From Candidatus Cloacimonadota bacterium (GTDB taxonomy: Bacteria; Cloacimonadota; Cloacimonadia; Cloacimonadales; Cloacimonadaceae), in contig JAJBAV010000005.1 in the NCBI GenBank assembly GCA_020532085.1, positions 1 through 64,000 on the forward strand: DNA of 64,000 nt, written 5' to 3'. This document shows, in pieces, positions 1 through 9,214 of the stretch. A program made the translations under genes and the position numbers. The notes under the pieces are model-generated. The model was not told where the DNA came from. It worked only from the letters and a program-made list of their open reading frames with translations, and made no database searches. Each line of letters begins with the position of its first letter. Position 1 is the first letter of the stretch.

Positions 1-54
1 CTGCTCCGCTTTCAGGAATACCTCCTGCAACGATTGGTCTTTTGGTCGTGGCAT
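1..54 (-). CDS. N-terminal fragment of an unidentified protein
   Basis: Eighteen codons (MPRPKDQSLQEVFLKAEQ) run off the left edge of the window. The ATG at 54-52 is preceded by GGAGGCGAG, a good ribosome-binding site, and a TTGACA-type promoter lies further upstream, so this looks like a real gene start. The fragment is too short to assign a family. It is separated from ugd by structured non-coding DNA. Confidence 0.5.
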   Translation of the reverse strand, partial: MPRPKDQSLQEVFLKAEQ

Positions 55-59
55 CTCGC

Positions 60-81
60 CTCCAGAATTTAGATTCTGGAG
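60..81. repeat. perfect 9-bp inverted repeat in the leader of the left-edge gene
   Basis: CTCCAGAAT (60-68) and ATTCTGGAG (73-81) are perfect inverted complements around TTAG. The repeat lies between a candidate promoter and the start codon at 54, and its inner edge overlaps the ribosome-binding GGAG. An operator or an RNA hairpin that hides the ribosome-binding site would both fit; neither is shown. Confidence 0.55.
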
Positions 82-82
82 A

Positions 83-111
83 CAAAATAAGCAACATATA
101 TGATTTGTCAA
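83..111 (-). promoter_or_regulatory. candidate promoter for the left-edge gene
   Basis: On the minus strand TTGACA (111-106) is followed after 17 nt by ATTTTG (88-83). The -35 box is perfect and the -10 box weak. It faces the gene starting at 54. Confidence 0.4.
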
Positions 112-133
112 CATGGAATTTGTATAACAACTT

Positions 134-245
134 AGCCCAGAGTGAAGCGCAGCGGAACCCTGGGTTTGGCGTCCAAATGTGCAAACTAGCCCCCCGGAGG
201 CGGCACAAATCTCTGCCAGGCTTGGAGTGTTGCCCCTGCGGGGCT
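134..245. repeat. structured intergenic DNA with two imperfect hairpins
   Basis: AGCCCAG (134-140) can pair with CTGGGTT (160-166). A longer GC-rich pair, 188-207 with 228-245 (AGCCCC... and ...GGGGCT), follows. Downstream, 262-281 carries CACCCGGTTTGAAAGAGAG, a motif seen again at the ends of the repeat at 37383-37732. No convincing coding frame is present. It is probably the remains of a dispersed intergenic repeat. Confidence 0.4.
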
Positions 246-280
246 GATCCCCCTAACCCCCACCCGGTTTGAAAGAGAGC

Positions 281-310
281 AAAAAAATGGCCCCCGCAGC
301 AGCGGAGGCC
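281..310 (-). terminator. intrinsic terminator after ugd
   Basis: On the minus strand a 9-bp stem (GGCCTCCGC / GCGGGGGCC, one G-T pair, loop TGCT) is followed by ATTTTTTTG. It lies just after the ugd stop and closes the pnp-to-ugd gene series. Confidence 0.8.
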
Positions 311-332
311 TGGAAACGGTCCGGAGTCAAGC

Positions 333-1655
333 TTATTCGCGTCCGATGGAGATGTAGGTGATGCCCTGTTCGCGCAGGTGAGAGGGTTCGAACTGGTTGC
401 GGCCGTCGAAGAGGACGGGGTTTCTGAGGGCTTGTTTCACCTGTTCAAGATCCGGGTAGCGGAACTGGTGCCATTCGGTGACCAGGATGAGGGCGTCGGC
501 GCCTTCCAGAATGGAATACTGGTCCTGGCCAAAGCTGAGGCCATCGCGATCGCCGAAGATGCGCCTGGCCTCTTCCATGGCGGCGGGATCGTAAGCCCGG
601 ACCCTCGCCCCGGCTTCGATGAGGGCGTTGATGATCACCACGGCTGGAGCTTCGCGCATGTCGTCGGTTTTGGGTTTGAAAGCCAGACCCCAGAGGGCGA
701 AGGTCTTTCCGGCCAGGTTTTCGCCGAACATGCGCTTGATCTTGTGCACCAGAACTAGTTTCTGCCCCCGGTTGATCTCTTCCACAGCCTCGGCGATGAG
801 GGGCTGAAGCCCTGCCTGGCGGTGCATCTGGATGAGAGCGCGAACATCCTTGGGAAAGCAGGAACCGCCGTAGCCCACGCCGGGATAGATGAACTTGTAA
901 CCAATGCGGCTGTCGGAACCGATGCCGTTGCGCACCTCGCCGATGTCGGCTCCGAGGGCCTCGCAGAGGCGGGCGAGTTCGTTCATGAAGGATATCTTGG
1001 TGGCCAGCATGGCATTGGCAGCGTATTTGGTCATTTCCGCGGAGCGGACGCTCATGATGATGATGCGTTCGTGCGTGCGGTTGAAGGGCAGATAGAGTTC
1101 ACGCAGCACTTCCCCGGCTTGGGGGTCGTCGGCGCCTATCACCACGCGGTCCGGACCCATGAAATCGGCGATGGCGGCGCCTTCCTTCAGAAATTCTGGA
1201 TTGGAGACCACCGCGAAGGGGATTTCCACCTCGCGCTGGGCCTGAACTTCCCTGATGGTGTTGGCCACGAGGTCGGCGGTGCCCACCGGGACCGTGGATT
1301 TGTTGACCACGATCTTGTATTCCGCCATGCTGCGGGCGATGTCCCGCGCCACAGCCAAAACGTATTGCAGATCGGCTGAACCGTCCTGATCCGGCGGTGT
1401 GCCCACGGCTATGAAGATCACGCTTGAGGCCGCCACAGCCCCGGCGATGTCGGTGGTGAAACTCAGCCGGCCAGCGGCACTGTTTGAGGCCACCAGTTCC
1501 TGCAGCCCCGGTTCATAGATGGGGATCTCGTGGTTTTGCAGCCGGGAGATCTTGGCCGCGTCGTTGTCCACGCAGATAACGTGATTGCCCATATCCGCGA
1601 AACAGGCTCCGGTAACCAGGCCCACGTAGCCCGAACCAATCACTGCCAAATTCAT
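333..1655 (-). CDS. ugd: UDP-glucose 6-dehydrogenase
   Basis: This 440-residue protein oxidises UDP-glucose to UDP-glucuronate with two NAD+, supplying acid sugar for capsule or other surface polysaccharide. It has the N-terminal Rossmann motif [10 protein letters not shown], the catalytic-cysteine motif GGSCFPKDV near residue 262, and a complete C-terminal UDP-binding domain. I chose the ATG at 1655 because it is preceded by AAGGAAGGAA and overlaps the stop of the upstream epimerase as ATGA. An in-frame ATG 27 nt upstream is inside the epimerase and has no such support. It is the last gene of a NusG-paralog, epimerase and Ugd block and is followed by a strong terminator. Confidence 0.95.
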   Translation of the reverse strand: MNLAVIGSGYVGLVTGACFADMGNHVICVDNDAAKISRLQNHEIPIYEPGLQELVASNSAAGRLSFTTDIAGAVAASSVIFIAVGTPPDQDGSADLQYVLAVARDIARSMAEYKIVVNKSTVPVGTADLVANTIREVQAQREVEIPFAVVSNPEFLKEGAAIADFMGPDRVVIGADDPQAGEVLRELYLPFNRTHERIIIMSVRSAEMTKYAANAMLATKISFMNELARLCEALGADIGEVRNGIGSDSRIGYKFIYPGVGYGGSCFPKDVRALIQMHRQAGLQPLIAEAVEEINRGQKLVLVHKIKRMFGENLAGKTFALWGLAFKPKTDDMREAPAVVIINALIEAGARVRAYDPAAMEEARRIFGDRDGLSFGQDQYSILEGADALILVTEWHQFRYPDLEQVKQALRNPVLFDGRNQFEPSHLREQGITYISIGRE

Positions 1656-2593
1656 GCTTGTTCCTTCCTTTTCCTGAACCAAGCCACGGTTTCCTTGATC
1701 CCGTCCTCCAGCGCGTAGATGGGGCTCCAGCCAAGCTCTTTGAAGGCTTTGGAACTGTCCAGCATGGAACGGCGCAGATCACCTTTGCGGGCGGGGCCGC
1801 TCTGGGGCTGGATCTCCTTGCCCAGTTGCCAGAGGATGGTTTTATACAGCTGCGAGGTGGTGGTCTCCACGCAGGTGCCGATGTTGAAAGCGTCGTTGGC
1901 GCCGCGTTCGAGGGCGGCCAGATTGGCCCGGACCACGTCTTTCACGTAAACGTAGTCGCGGATCATGCCCTCGGGCGCATCCGGATAGGCATAGAGGGTG
2001 GGAGCGGAATCCGCGAGCAGCTTTTCCACAAAAATGGAAACCACGCCCGCTTCGCCCTGGGCGGCCTGACGGGGGCCAAACACGTTGGCATAGCGCAGGA
2101 TGGTGTATTCCAGTCCGTACTGGTGCCGATAGAAGCGCAGATAGTTTTCTCCGGCCAGTTTGTTGATGGCATAAACCGAGAGAGGCTGAGGCAGGTAATT
2201 TTCCGTGGTGGGATACTCTTCCGCTTCTCCGTAAATAGCTCCCCCGGAAGAGATAAAGACCACTTTCCTGATGTGATGCTTCACGCAGTTTTCAAGGACG
2301 TTGATGAGGCCCAGCAGGTTGATCTCGGCATCGAGCTGCGGCTCCGTTATTGAGCGGGGCACGCTCACCTGGGCGGCGTGATGGTTCACCACATCCGGCC
2401 GTTCGGCCGCGAAGACCTCCGCCAGGGCGGGATCGCGGATATCGAGCTGGTAAAACTTCACCAAGGGATCCAGATTGGCGCGGTCGCCGCTGGACAGATC
2501 GTCGACCACAACCACCTGATGCCCCGCTTCCAGACAGGCATCCGCCACGTGGGAGCCGATGAACCCGGCCCCTCCAGTGATCAAAATCTTCAT
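1652..2593 (-). CDS. galE: NAD-dependent UDP-sugar epimerase (UDP-glucose 4-epimerase-like)
   Basis: This is a 313-residue extended short-chain dehydrogenase. It shows the NAD-binding motif GGAGFIGSH at the N terminus, an SSGGAIYG segment supplying the catalytic Ser/Thr region, and the YxxxK pair in SVYAINK near residue 140. Length and motifs match the short GalE type, which interconverts UDP-glucose and UDP-galactose. Related enzymes act on UDP-glucuronate or UDP-GlcNAc, so exact specificity is not certain. It overlaps both neighbours by ATGA (1652-1655 and 2590-2593), implying translational coupling with the NusG paralog and Ugd. Together they suggest nucleotide-sugar supply for surface glycans. 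Confidence 0.85.
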   Translation of the reverse strand: MKILITGGAGFIGSHVADACLEAGHQVVVVDDLSSGDRANLDPLVKFYQLDIRDPALAEVFAAERPDVVNHHAAQVSVPRSITEPQLDAEINLLGLINVLENCVKHHIRKVVFISSGGAIYGEAEEYPTTENYLPQPLSVYAINKLAGENYLRFYRHQYGLEYTILRYANVFGPRQAAQGEAGVVSIFVEKLLADSAPTLYAYPDAPEGMIRDYVYVKDVVRANLAALERGANDAFNIGTCVETTTSQLYKTILWQLGKEIQPQSGPARKGDLRRSMLDSSKAFKELGWSPIYALEDGIKETVAWFRKRKEQA

Positions 2594-3165
2594 CTTTCTT
2601 CCTCCACAATCGAGTATTCGCCCAGGATCTTCACGTCGCGCGGATCGATCTTCACCAGCACGGCCTGCCGCAGGATCTGCACCTGGAGGCGCACCTCGTC
2701 GAGCCTGGCATGGCTTTCCACCACACCGGTGACGCCTTTGAGCGCTCCCGACGTGATCTCCACCTGCAAGCCTTCCGAAAGCCAGAGGGTGTTTTCCAAC
2801 TCGATCTCTGGGGAGCGGCTGAGCTTGAGGTTCTTCAGTTCCTGCAGCAGCTGGTCCTGGCGGGAAACGCGGATGAAGGACACCGTGTAGCCGGAGATGA
2901 GCAGGGTCTGGCGCTGGCGGGGATCTAGCACAACGAAGAGATAGCTGGGAAACATGGGCTTGGTGAAGTTGACAATTCTGCGCTGATAGACGCGTTTGCT
3001 ATCCATCTGGGGCAGATAGTAGGTGATGCCGCTGCGCCGGGCGTATTCGGCCAGTTTCTTTTCACAGCGCGGTTTGGTGTGGATCACTTCCCAGCGCTGG
3101 CCGTCCGGGGCGGGGGCCAGCTCTCCGAAGAGCTCGTCGATCAAAACCGGGGTGTGGGTGGCCAT
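2590..3165 (-). CDS. NusG-family transcription antiterminator paralog (RfaH/UpxY/LoaP-like)
   Basis: The 191-residue protein has an N-terminal NGN domain (WEVIHTKPRCEKKLAEYARR, about residues 24-43, and the FPSYLFV strand) and a C-terminal KOW domain (GLQVEITSGALKGVTGVVE). That is the NusG domain order. A housekeeping NusG normally sits with secE and the rplKAJL genes. Here it directly precedes epimerase and ugd genes, the position of specialised paralogs such as UpxY or RfaH that promote readthrough of long polysaccharide operons. The ATG is 6 nt after the ahcY stop with only a poor ribosome site (CCCGGA), so translation may be coupled. Its target operon is inferred from position only. Confidence 0.85.
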   Translation of the reverse strand: MATHTPVLIDELFGELAPAPDGQRWEVIHTKPRCEKKLAEYARRSGITYYLPQMDSKRVYQRRIVNFTKPMFPSYLFVVLDPRQRQTLLISGYTVSFIRVSRQDQLLQELKNLKLSRSPEIELENTLWLSEGLQVEITSGALKGVTGVVESHARLDEVRLQVQILRQAVLVKIDPRDVKILGEYSIVEEER

Positions 3166-3171
3166 TCCGGG

Positions 3172-4575
3172 TCAGTATCTGTAATGGTCGGGCTTGTAAG
3201 GGCCTTCGATGGGAACGTTGATGTACTGGGCCTGGTGTTTGCTCAGATGGGTGAGCCGCACTCCCAGCTTGTCCAGATGCAATCTGGCCACCTCTTCGTC
3301 GAGGGCCTTGGGCAGGATGTAAACACCGGTCTCGTGGTCATTTTGCCAGAGTTCCAGCTGCGCCAGCACCTGATTGGTGAAGGAACAGCTCATCACGAAG
3401 GAGGGATGGCCGGTGGCGTTGCCGAGATTTACCAGGCGGCCTTCTGAGAGTAGGATGATCGCTTTGCCATTGGGCAGATGGATCTGGTCCACCTGGGGTT
3501 TCACCGTTTCACGCACAACGCCTTCCATTGAGTAAAGCTTGTCCACTTGGATCTCGTTGTCGAAATGGCCGATGTTGCAAACAATGGCGTGGTTTTTCAT
3601 CTTGAGCATGTGGTCCACGCGGATCACGTCGCAATTGCCGGTGGCGGTTACAAAGATGTCCGCCTCTTCCAGCATGTTGTCCACGGTGTTCACTTCAAAG
3701 CCTTCCATGGCCGCCTGCAGCGCGCAGATGGGATCGATCTCGCCTACGATCACCCGGGCGCCGAAACCGCGCATCGATTGGGCGCAGCCCTTGCCCACGT
3801 CGCCATAGCCGCACACCATCACCACCTTGCCGGCCACCATCACGTCGGTGCCGCGCTTGATGCCGTCGGCCAAGGATTCGCGGCAGCCGTAGAGATTGTC
3901 AAATTTGGATTTGGTCACCGAGTCGTTCACGTTGAAAGCCGGGAAGAGCAATTCACCCGCCGCCAGTTTCTGGTAGAGCCGGTTGACCCCGGTGGTGGTC
4001 TCTTCGCTTGCGCCTTTGAGGTTCTGGGCCACCCGGTGCCACTTCTGGGGATCGTTTTGGAGTCCGGCGATCAGCAGTTCCTGCACCAGCCGCAGTTCGG
4101 CGGATTCGGCGTTCGCCTCGGGCAAAGCCCCGGAGGACGCGAACTCGTTTTCCAGCCTGAAGCCTTCGTGCACCATCAGGGTGGCGTCTCCCCCATCGTC
4201 CACGATGAGGTCGGGGCCGCCCTCAGGCCATGAGAGCGCTTTCAGCGTGCATTGCCAGTATTCCCGCAGGGTCTCGCCCTTCCAGGCGAAAACGGGGATC
4301 CCGCAGGCAGCGATGGCCGCCGCCGCGTGGTCCTGGGTGGAAAAGATGTTGCAACTGGCCCAGCGGACCCGGGCCCCCAGTTCCACCAGGGTTTCAATCA
4401 GTACGGCTGTTTGCACCGTCATGTGCAGGCTGCCGGTGATCTGGGCCCCCTGGAGGGGTTTCCTGCCGCTGAATTTCTGGCGCAGGGCCATCAGCCCAGG
4501 CATCTCGATCTCGGCCAGTTCGATTTCTTTGCGGCCAAAAGAGGCCAGAGCGATATCCGCTACGGAATATTCCAT
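3172..4575 (-). CDS. ahcY: adenosylhomocysteinase (S-adenosylhomocysteine hydrolase)
   Basis: The enzyme reversibly splits S-adenosylhomocysteine to adenosine and homocysteine, removing the inhibitory product of methyltransferases. The 467-residue protein shows the NAD-binding motif [10 protein letters not shown] near residue 257 and the family C terminus [10 protein letters not shown]. The ATG at 4575 is chosen because AGAGG lies 9 nt upstream; an ATG 9 nt earlier would place AGAGG directly against the start, and one further upstream falls inside the pnp terminator hairpin. It is preceded by that terminator, so it may have its own promoter. The NusG paralog starts 6 nt downstream. Confidence 0.96.
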   Translation of the reverse strand: MEYSVADIALASFGRKEIELAEIEMPGLMALRQKFSGRKPLQGAQITGSLHMTVQTAVLIETLVELGARVRWASCNIFSTQDHAAAAIAACGIPVFAWKGETLREYWQCTLKALSWPEGGPDLIVDDGGDATLMVHEGFRLENEFASSGALPEANAESAELRLVQELLIAGLQNDPQKWHRVAQNLKGASEETTTGVNRLYQKLAAGELLFPAFNVNDSVTKSKFDNLYGCRESLADGIKRGTDVMVAGKVVMVCGYGDVGKGCAQSMRGFGARVIVGEIDPICALQAAMEGFEVNTVDNMLEEADIFVTATGNCDVIRVDHMLKMKNHAIVCNIGHFDNEIQVDKLYSMEGVVRETVKPQVDQIHLPNGKAIILLSEGRLVNLGNATGHPSFVMSCSFTNQVLAQLELWQNDHETGVYILPKALDEEVARLHLDKLGVRLTHLSKHQAQYINVPIEGPYKPDHYRY

Positions 4576-4592
4576 GTCATCCATCCTCTTGA

Positions 4593-4632
4593 TAAAATTA
4601 GTGCCGGACCCAGCGTTGTGTGGATCCGGCAC
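4593..4632 (-). terminator. terminator between pnp and ahcY
   Basis: GTGCCGGA (4601-4608) pairs perfectly with TCCGGCAC (4625-4632), and two more G-C pairs form inside a mismatch. On the minus strand the stem is followed by TAATTTTATC. It lies 12 nt past the pnp stop and upstream of the ahcY start. The T-tract is short, so partial readthrough is possible. Confidence 0.6.
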
Positions 4633-4643
4633 GTTATGATCAG

Positions 4644-6857
4644 TTATCTTCTGTGGAATCCGCCGCCGCCGCGTCCGGAACTGCGGCGATCGCCGCCCCG
4701 GTCGTCACGCCTTGGAGGACGGTCGTGTTTGGGAGCGTTGGGATCGGGCTCGGGATTGCCGGCCACTCCTTTCATGGTGAGAGACAGCTTGCCTTTATCC
4801 ATGCCCAGGCTCTTCACGTGGACGATGTCGCCCATTTTGACCATGTCTTCCGGATGTCCGATGCGGCTGTGGTGCATCTGGGAAACGTGGACCATGCCTT
4901 CCTTGGCGCCGCCAAGGATCTTCACGAACACGCCGTAGGGCTCGATCCGGGTGACCGGACCTTCAAATTCCTCGCCCACTTCGGGATCGATCGCGATGCC
5001 TTTGATGATCTCTTTGGCTTTCATGATCGAATCCTTGTTCGGGGAAAGGATGCGCACGGTGCCGTCGTCGTTGATGTCGATCTCCACCTGGCAGGCTTCG
5101 ATGATCGATTTGATCATCTTGCCGCTCGGCCCGATGATCTCGCCGATCTTGTCGATGGGAACCTTGAAGGCTTCAATGCGCGGAGCGGTGGGAGCCAGGT
5201 CTTCCCTGGGCTCGGCGATGCATTCGCCCATGATGTCCAGGATCCTGAAACGCGCGGCATGGGCCTTTTCCAGGGCAATCCGCATGATGTCGCGGGTGAT
5301 GCCTTCCACCTTGATGTCCATCTGCATGGCGGTGATGCCTTCACGGGTGCCGGCGCACTTGAAATCCATGTCGCCCAGATGGTCCTCCAGGCCCATGATG
5401 TCGGTGAGGATCACATATTTGTCACCATCCATGATCAAGCCGTTGGCAATGCCGGCCACCGGCGCCTTGATCGGAACGCCCGCGGCCATCATGGCCAGGC
5501 AGCCGCTGCAGATCGAGGCTTGGGACGAGGAACCGTTGGATTCCAGGGTGTCGGCCACGATGCGCATGGTGTAGGGGAAGGCCTCGCGATCCGGCAAAAC
5601 GGCTTTCAGGGCGCGTTCAGCCAGGTTTCCATGTCCCAGTTCGCGGCGTCCCACCGGGCCCATTCTGCCGGCTTCGCCCACGCTGAAAGGCGGGAAGTTG
5701 TAGTGCAGGTAAAAGTATTTCTTGTACTCGATCTCGAGGCCGTCGATCACCTGTTCGTCGCTGCCGCCACCGAGGGTGATGGTGCCCAGGGACTGGGTTT
5801 CGCCCCGGGTGAACAACGCGGAACCGTGCACGACCGGCAGTACGTCGATCTCGCAGGTGATCTCGCGGATGTCATCCAAACCCCGGCCATCCACGCGGTG
5901 GTGTTTGTCCAGGATGGACTGCCGCACATAGCGGCGGATCAGCTCTTCAAAGGCGTCCTTATACCATTTTTCGTTCTCTTCAAAGCCTTCCGGGTCCTCA
6001 GCCTGATACTTTTCCAGCATCTCGGCCTCGGCGGCGTCGAAGGCGTCCTGGCGTTCCTGCTTGCCCAGGATCACGGCGGCTTCAGCGATGCGGCTGCCAT
6101 AGACGGCTTCCACCCTGCCCATGATGTCGGCCGGGACTTCCAGCAACTTCACTTCGACCTTGGCTTTTCCGATCTCAGCGGCCATGTCGGCCTGGAGGGC
6201 GCAGAGTTTCTTGATCTCTTCATGGCCGGTGTAAACGGCGTCCAGGATGGTTTCTTCACTCAGCTCCAAAGCCGAGGATTCCACCATCACCACCGAAGTG
6301 GCTGAGGCGGCAACATCCAGATCCAGCTTGGAACTGCCGTTCATCTGGCTCTGATATGGGTTCACCACGATCTGATCATCGATGAGGCCCACTTTCACGC
6401 CCGCGATGGGACCGTGGAAGGGGATGTCTGAAAGAGTGAGGGCCAGCGAAGCGCCGAAGATGCCCAGGGCGGAGGGATCGGTCTCACCGTCGTAGGCGAG
6501 AACGTTCAGCACCACGTGCACCTGGTTTCGGAATCCGTCTGGAAAGAGGGGCCGGATGCTGCGGTCGATCACGCGGGCGGAGAGGGTGGCATCGGTGGTG
6601 GGGCGGGCTTCACGTTTGAAAAAGCCGCCGGGGATCTTGCCGCTGGCGTACATTTTTTCGATGTAATCCACTGTGAGCGGGAAGAAATCCTGGTTTTCCA
6701 CCGGGTCCTTGCTCATGGTGGCGGTAACGAGGACAGCGCTGCCCCCGTAACGGATGAACACGCTACCGTTGGCCTGTTTGGCCATTCTGCCGGTTTCCAC
6801 GTAAAGCGGGCGGCCGCAGAAATCGAGTTCGCGTTTGATAATGTTGAAGTTGTGCAT
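4644..6857 (-). CDS. pnp: polyribonucleotide nucleotidyltransferase (PNPase)
   Basis: The 737-residue protein is a phosphorolytic 3'-5' exoribonuclease of RNA turnover. It has two RNase PH domains (about residues 1-220 and 325-545) joined by a helical region, a KH domain with GPSG as its GxxG loop ([15 protein letters not shown]), and an S1 domain ([15 protein letters not shown]). The C-terminal tail is rich in Arg and Gly ([12 protein letters not shown]), as often seen in RNA-binding tails. AGGAGAAGTAA precedes the ATG. It follows rpsO, the classic rpsO-pnp order, but a terminator and a small hairpin separate the two. Confidence 0.97.
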   Translation of the reverse strand: MHNFNIIKRELDFCGRPLYVETGRMAKQANGSVFIRYGGSAVLVTATMSKDPVENQDFFPLTVDYIEKMYASGKIPGGFFKREARPTTDATLSARVIDRSIRPLFPDGFRNQVHVVLNVLAYDGETDPSALGIFGASLALTLSDIPFHGPIAGVKVGLIDDQIVVNPYQSQMNGSSKLDLDVAASATSVVMVESSALELSEETILDAVYTGHEEIKKLCALQADMAAEIGKAKVEVKLLEVPADIMGRVEAVYGSRIAEAAVILGKQERQDAFDAAEAEMLEKYQAEDPEGFEENEKWYKDAFEELIRRYVRQSILDKHHRVDGRGLDDIREITCEIDVLPVVHGSALFTRGETQSLGTITLGGGSDEQVIDGLEIEYKKYFYLHYNFPPFSVGEAGRMGPVGRRELGHGNLAERALKAVLPDREAFPYTMRIVADTLESNGSSSQASICSGCLAMMAAGVPIKAPVAGIANGLIMDGDKYVILTDIMGLEDHLGDMDFKCAGTREGITAMQMDIKVEGITRDIMRIALEKAHAARFRILDIMGECIAEPREDLAPTAPRIEAFKVPIDKIGEIIGPSGKMIKSIIEACQVEIDINDDGTVRILSPNKDSIMKAKEIIKGIAIDPEVGEEFEGPVTRIEPYGVFVKILGGAKEGMVHVSQMHHSRIGHPEDMVKMGDIVHVKSLGMDKGKLSLTMKGVAGNPEPDPNAPKHDRPPRRDDRGGDRRSSGRGGGGFHRR

Positions 6858-6957
6858 TTACTTCTCCTGGTTGTTCCGAGGGAGAAGAAGCAATAGGCTG
6901 AAAACCCGGGCCGCTCTCAGCGTATTGCTCGTACTCCCCTGGAGGTTGATGTCTCGT

Positions 6958-6976
6958 GTCCGGACCTGTTCCGGAC
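6958..6976 (-). other. small hairpin in the rpsO-pnp spacer
   Basis: GTCCGG (6958-6963) and CCGGAC (6971-6976) form a 6-bp stem with a 7-nt loop about 100 nt upstream of the pnp start. In enterobacteria a leader hairpin mediates RNase III and PNPase autoregulation; a similar role here is only a possibility. The rest of the spacer 6858-7049 holds the rpsO terminator. Confidence 0.35.
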
Positions 6977-6979
6977 GTT

Positions 6980-7029
6980 CAGAAAAGAGGAAGGTGGATC
7001 CCGCCAATAAAACTTGTGAGAATCCACCT
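6980..7029 (-). terminator. terminator after rpsO
   Basis: On the minus strand AGGTGGAT (7029-7022) pairs with ATCCACCT (6999-6992), followed by TCCTCTTTTCT. It lies about 20 nt past the rpsO stop. The loop contains complementary CCGCCA/TGGCGG sequences that could give an alternative fold. Confidence 0.55.
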
Positions 7030-7049
7030 CATCCTATTTTTGGCGGAAT

Positions 7050-7319
7050 CTATCTGCGGATCTTCAGCGCTTTGATCAACTCTCGGTAGCGGTTGATGTC
7101 TTTCCGCTTGAGGTAATCGAGCAAGCGCCTTCTCTGCCCGATCAGTTTCAACAGCCCGCGTCTGGTGCTGAAGTCCTTCGAGTGCTCTTTCAGGTGGACC
7201 GTGATGTCGTTGATCCGCCGGGTGATGAGAGCAACCTGAACTTCAGGCGAGCCGGTGTCTGATTCATGGAGTTTAAACTCTGCCATGATAGCCGTTTTGG
7301 CCTCAGGTTTAAGTGCCAT
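7050..7319 (-). CDS. rpsO: 30S ribosomal protein S15
   Basis: The 89-residue protein has the full S15 fold, with signature segments [20 protein letters not shown] and [20 protein letters not shown]. It binds the central domain of 16S rRNA and organises the 30S platform. The length equals the bacterial norm. AGGAGAATGAA precedes the ATG. It heads the rpsO-pnp pair. Confidence 0.97.
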   Translation of the reverse strand: MALKPEAKTAIMAEFKLHESDTGSPEVQVALITRRINDITVHLKEHSKDFSTRRGLLKLIGQRRRLLDYLKRKDINRYRELIKALKIRR

Positions 7320-7465
7320 TTCATTCTCCTATGGAATTTTGAGTCAGTTTTTTGGGAGCCGCCGATTTGTCCAGTTCTTTTTTCCCGGCTGTCATGCAGC
7401 GGTCTTGGAAATCCTTACGTCAGGTTGGCCTGCCGCCTCTTCCCCATGTATCCTGACACTTCCGG

Positions 7466-7501
7466 CAAAAAAGCAGGACGCCCGGGAAGTCCGGGCGTCC
7501 A
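7466..7501 (-). terminator. strong terminator after the TPR lipoprotein gene
   Basis: A perfect 10-bp stem, GGACGCCCGG (7477-7486) with CCGGGCGTCC (7492-7501), has a 5-nt loop. On the minus strand it is followed by TGCTTTTTTG. The remaining spacer to rpsO (7320-7465) shows no gene. Confidence 0.85.
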
Positions 7502-7522
7502 GATATCAGAATGTGACCAAGG

Positions 7523-9127
7523 TCACAGTTTGCTGATGAGGTCGTTCACGCGGCCAAGCCGGGCGTTGATGTCGTTGATCGCGGAGGATTCGCTGGCCCT
7601 GCTTCTCGCGCTGTTAAGGTTGTCACGGGCTTTGCCAAGCAGCGACTGGGCGTTGCCTTTGGCGGCGTCACGCTTCTTTCTGAGGTCGGTGGCTTTTTTG
7701 CCCACAGCGGCTGAAGCTTGGCGGTCAAGGTCCAGATAGCTGTTGTAGGCGTCGGTGCCCCTGGATTGGAAAACCGAAGCCAGGATCACGTAGGGCTGAT
7801 ACAGACCTGCATCCTTGGAGATGGTGAGGTTGGCGTTGGTTTCCGCGTCGTTGTATTTGTTCTGGGACAGGTAGATGGCAGCCAGGTTCAGGTAGACATA
7901 GGGATTGTTGGGGTCGATCTTCTTGAGGGCGTTGATGGTTTCGATCGCCTTGCTATCCTTGTTGTCGGTGCGGTAGAGGTTCACCAGGTTCAGATAGGCG
8001 TTCACGTTGTTGGGATCGTTTTTGATCAGGCCTTCGTATCTGGCGATGGCGTCTTGGATGCGTCCGCTTTTCTGATAGGCTGTGGCCAGGCGGCTGCTGA
8101 TGATATCGTTGTCGGGGGCCAATTCAAAGGCTTTTTCCAGCATGGGGATGGATTCTGCGTAATTACCCTCATCGTAGAGCATGAAAGCCAGGCGGACGTT
8201 GGCCGCGGAGTATTCCGGATCGATGGCGAGGGCTTTCTGGAAGGCGGCTTTGGCCTTAACCGCGTTGCCCTGCTGGTCGTAAAGGTTGCCCACGGCCAGC
8301 CAGGTTTCGGCGTCGTTGTTGGCTTCGGCGAAGCCTTCCATCAGGGTGATGCGCTTGGCGGTCTGGTTGGTCTTTTCATAGATGTCGTTCAGCGCGCGCA
8401 TGATGGTGAGGTTCTTGGGATCCGCTTCAAAGCCCTTCACGAAGGTGGCCTCGGCAAGGTCGTTGCGTTCGGTTTTCAGGTAAGTGTTGCCAAGGTAGAT
8501 GTAGGCATCCACCTTGTCCGGTTTGAGAGCGACCACCTGTTTGAGCGATTTTTCGGCCTCCATGTAGTTGCCGTTGTTGTAATAGCTGGTGGCGATGTTG
8601 AAGATCTTGTCCATCTCGCCGGAGACGAAGCCGTCAAGCTCCTTCATCATGCCTTCATCGAGGGCCTGCCAGCGGGAGGTTTTGTCTTTGCCAACGTTGA
8701 AGCTGACCTGTTTGAGCTCGCCGGAAAGGGTGCTGTACATGCGCATTGTGATGCCGTATAGGCCGGGGCGGTTTTCGCTCACGCTGCCCATCACGATCAC
8801 TTCGGAAGAGAGGTTTTTGGAAATCTCCACCATCTCTTCCTTTTCAAGTTCTTCCACATCGTTATAGCCGGTCTCGCGGAAATGCAGTTCCGTCTCTTCC
8901 ATGTCCAGAAGAGTGTAGTTGGCATATTTGTCAAAAGTGAGGTCAAGATCTCTCACAGTGAGGATCTTGGTGATGTAACGGCTGGGGCTGTCCAGCGCCT
9001 TGAGAGGCAGGATCGCCACTTTGGTGGTGATCTCAGCCTTGGGCACGGCCTCGGTGACGGTCTTGGTGCCGGCACAGGCGTAGAGGCCGAGCATCGCGGC
9101 GAGGACGATTATTATCCACTTGTTCAT
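7523..9127 (-). CDS. TPR-repeat lipoprotein
   Basis: The 534-residue protein begins with a lipoprotein signal (MNKWIIIVLAAMLGLYACAG; Cys18 in the lipobox LYAC) and so is probably anchored in the outer membrane or facing the periplasm. Residues about 40-140 form a region that may sense or bind a partner. From about residue 155 a run of tetratricopeptide repeats follows (for example NYMEAEKSLKQVVALKPDKV, NYAESIPMLEKAFELAPDN). The last 70 residues are rich in Ala, Lys and Arg and look helical. GGGAGGAATAA precedes the ATG. No enzyme domain is visible; a scaffold or assembly role is inferred from the TPR fold. It is monocistronic between a promoter and a terminator. Confidence 0.85.
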   Translation of the reverse strand: MNKWIIIVLAAMLGLYACAGTKTVTEAVPKAEITTKVAILPLKALDSPSRYITKILTVRDLDLTFDKYANYTLLDMEETELHFRETGYNDVEELEKEEMVEISKNLSSEVIVMGSVSENRPGLYGITMRMYSTLSGELKQVSFNVGKDKTSRWQALDEGMMKELDGFVSGEMDKIFNIATSYYNNGNYMEAEKSLKQVVALKPDKVDAYIYLGNTYLKTERNDLAEATFVKGFEADPKNLTIMRALNDIYEKTNQTAKRITLMEGFAEANNDAETWLAVGNLYDQQGNAVKAKAAFQKALAIDPEYSAANVRLAFMLYDEGNYAESIPMLEKAFELAPDNDIISSRLATAYQKSGRIQDAIARYEGLIKNDPNNVNAYLNLVNLYRTDNKDSKAIETINALKKIDPNNPYVYLNLAAIYLSQNKYNDAETNANLTISKDAGLYQPYVILASVFQSRGTDAYNSYLDLDRQASAAVGKKATDLRKKRDAAKGNAQSLLGKARDNLNSARSRASESSAINDINARLGRVNDLISKL

Positions 9128-9162
9128 TTATTCCTCCCGGAAATTATATTTTTCTTTGTCGC

Positions 9163-9191
9163 TAAGCATTTTCAGCGGCCTTATCTGTCAA
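9163..9191 (-). promoter_or_regulatory. candidate promoter of the TPR lipoprotein gene
   Basis: On the minus strand TTGACA (9191-9186), a 17-nt spacer and TGCTTA (9168-9163) lie 36 nt upstream of the start codon. The -35 box is perfect; the -10 box is weak. Confidence 0.45.
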
Positions 9192-9214
9192 GGAAAAGCT
9201 GCCGGGGCAAGCCG

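Noticed and set aside
42-272. Plus-strand open frame of 76 codons near the left edge
   Set aside because: No ribosome site, and it crosses the hairpins at 60-81 and 134-245 and a minus-strand gene start; composition is not protein-like.
4593-4632. SAH or SAM riboswitch ahead of ahcY
   Set aside because: The only structure is a simple stem followed by a T-rich tract, best read as the pnp terminator; no riboswitch core was recognised.
4620-6305. Long plus-strand open frame antisense to pnp
   Set aside because: It is a shadow of the GC-rich coding strand; pnp on the minus strand is unmistakable.
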